Below are positions 42,171-42,380 of a stretch of 42,380 bases of DNA, in pieces. The notes beneath the pieces were generated by a model that was not told where the DNA came from, searched no databases, and saw only the letters and a list, made by a program, of their open reading frames with translations. The DNA is taken from positions 12,039 through 54,418 of the forward strand of contig NZ_JANZKV010000148.1 in NCBI RefSeq assembly GCF_025060895.1, read 5' to 3'. Origin of the DNA: Stieleria sedimenti. Its GTDB lineage: Bacteria > Planctomycetota > Planctomycetia > Pirellulales > Pirellulaceae. Numbering within the stretch: the first letter of the stretch is position 1; each line of letters starts with the position of its first letter. The translations under genes and the position numbers were made by a program.

Positions 42171-42304
42171 GCCACCCTCCCTCTGGGAGGGTCGCGGAGG
42201 AGTTTGCGACGACGCGGGGAGGGTTGCTGAGGCTCGAAATCACGCAGCGACAACCAATCGCCCCTCCCCTCGCTCCGCTCGACCCTCCCTGCCAGGGAGC
42301 GTTT
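42171..42304. repeat. Family A repeat, copy 3 (full length, diverged)
   Basis: This element is in the same orientation as 10440-10574: GCCACCCTCCCTCTGGGAGG at the left, GTCGCGGAGGAGTTTGCGAC inside, and GACCCTCCCTGCCAGGGAGC at the right. It has about 15 substitutions relative to copy 1. It lies 77 bp upstream of the TIGR03032 gene start, in its likely promoter region. Confidence 0.85.
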
Positions 42305-42380
42305 CTTCGGTGGTGTAAACAACAATGCCGTTAGCGAGGGTAACCCTCGACCGCAGCCTAAGTTCCAGTTTTGCACTTTT

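Noticed and set aside
42095-42376. N-terminal extension of the TIGR03032 gene to 42376
   Set aside because: The extension is a translation of the family A repeat; the conserved protein begins after ATG 42094.

Overview
The window looks like chromosomal DNA of a planctomycete, most likely a member of the Pirellulaceae (Rhodopirellula-like). The reasons are a high-GC genome with weak or absent Shine-Dalgarno sites, an ECF sigma factor coupled to a zinc-finger/Ser-Thr kinase/WD40 protein, a giant ELWxxDGT-repeat protein with a LExRxLL-type N-terminus and dockerin-like tail, DUF1573 and DUF3467 proteins, HExxH-LRR proteins, and many short palindromic intergenic repeats. This placement comes from protein-family recognition only; no marker gene such as 16S is present. 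No tRNA, rRNA, CRISPR array, phage or complete insertion sequence was recognised.

Layout. Positions 1-3.3 kb carry a methyltransferase-like gene, glmS (hexosamine synthesis) and a 66-codon gene, followed by a 0.7 kb repeat-bearing gap. From 4 to 8.2 kb three minus-strand genes encode envelope proteins: a TPR protein with a DPF/NPF-rich tail, an S41 processing protease and a multi-spanning membrane protein with a GELPAN repeat. From 8.7 to 16 kb the plus strand carries an HtrA-type protease, an HExxH/LRR protein overlapping a LarA-like gene, pheA and a six-helix membrane protein. From 16.1 to 19 kb the minus strand carries a DUF1573 protein, maf and a double-DUF3467 protein. From 19.4 to 22.6 kb there is a compact YtrA-type regulator/ABC ATPase/permease operon with a readable promoter and a palindromic operator.

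The region from 23.1 to 31.3 kb has the strongest system-level signal. An ECF sigma factor and a kinase with an anti-sigma-like zinc finger and a seven-repeat WD40 sensor lie back to back with a two-gene export-like unit: a GAF-TM-HlyD adaptor and a PqqD-like/M50 protease/HlyD fusion. From 36.4 down to 31.4 kb a minus-strand cluster encodes a GNAT-like protein, an AcpH-like protein, a ketose 3-epimerase, a pseudo-receiver, a PIG-L deacetylase, a GDPD phosphodiesterase and a short exported protein. Several of these genes overlap by ATGA or GTGA. From 36.5 to 42.1 kb lie the 1378-residue ELWxxDGT protein, whose repeat array is interrupted by a different domain, and a TIGR03032-type protein.

At least six families of short inverted or tandem repeats fill the gaps. 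Two of them recur at distant points in the window, and one appears to have supplied the 5' end of a coding region.
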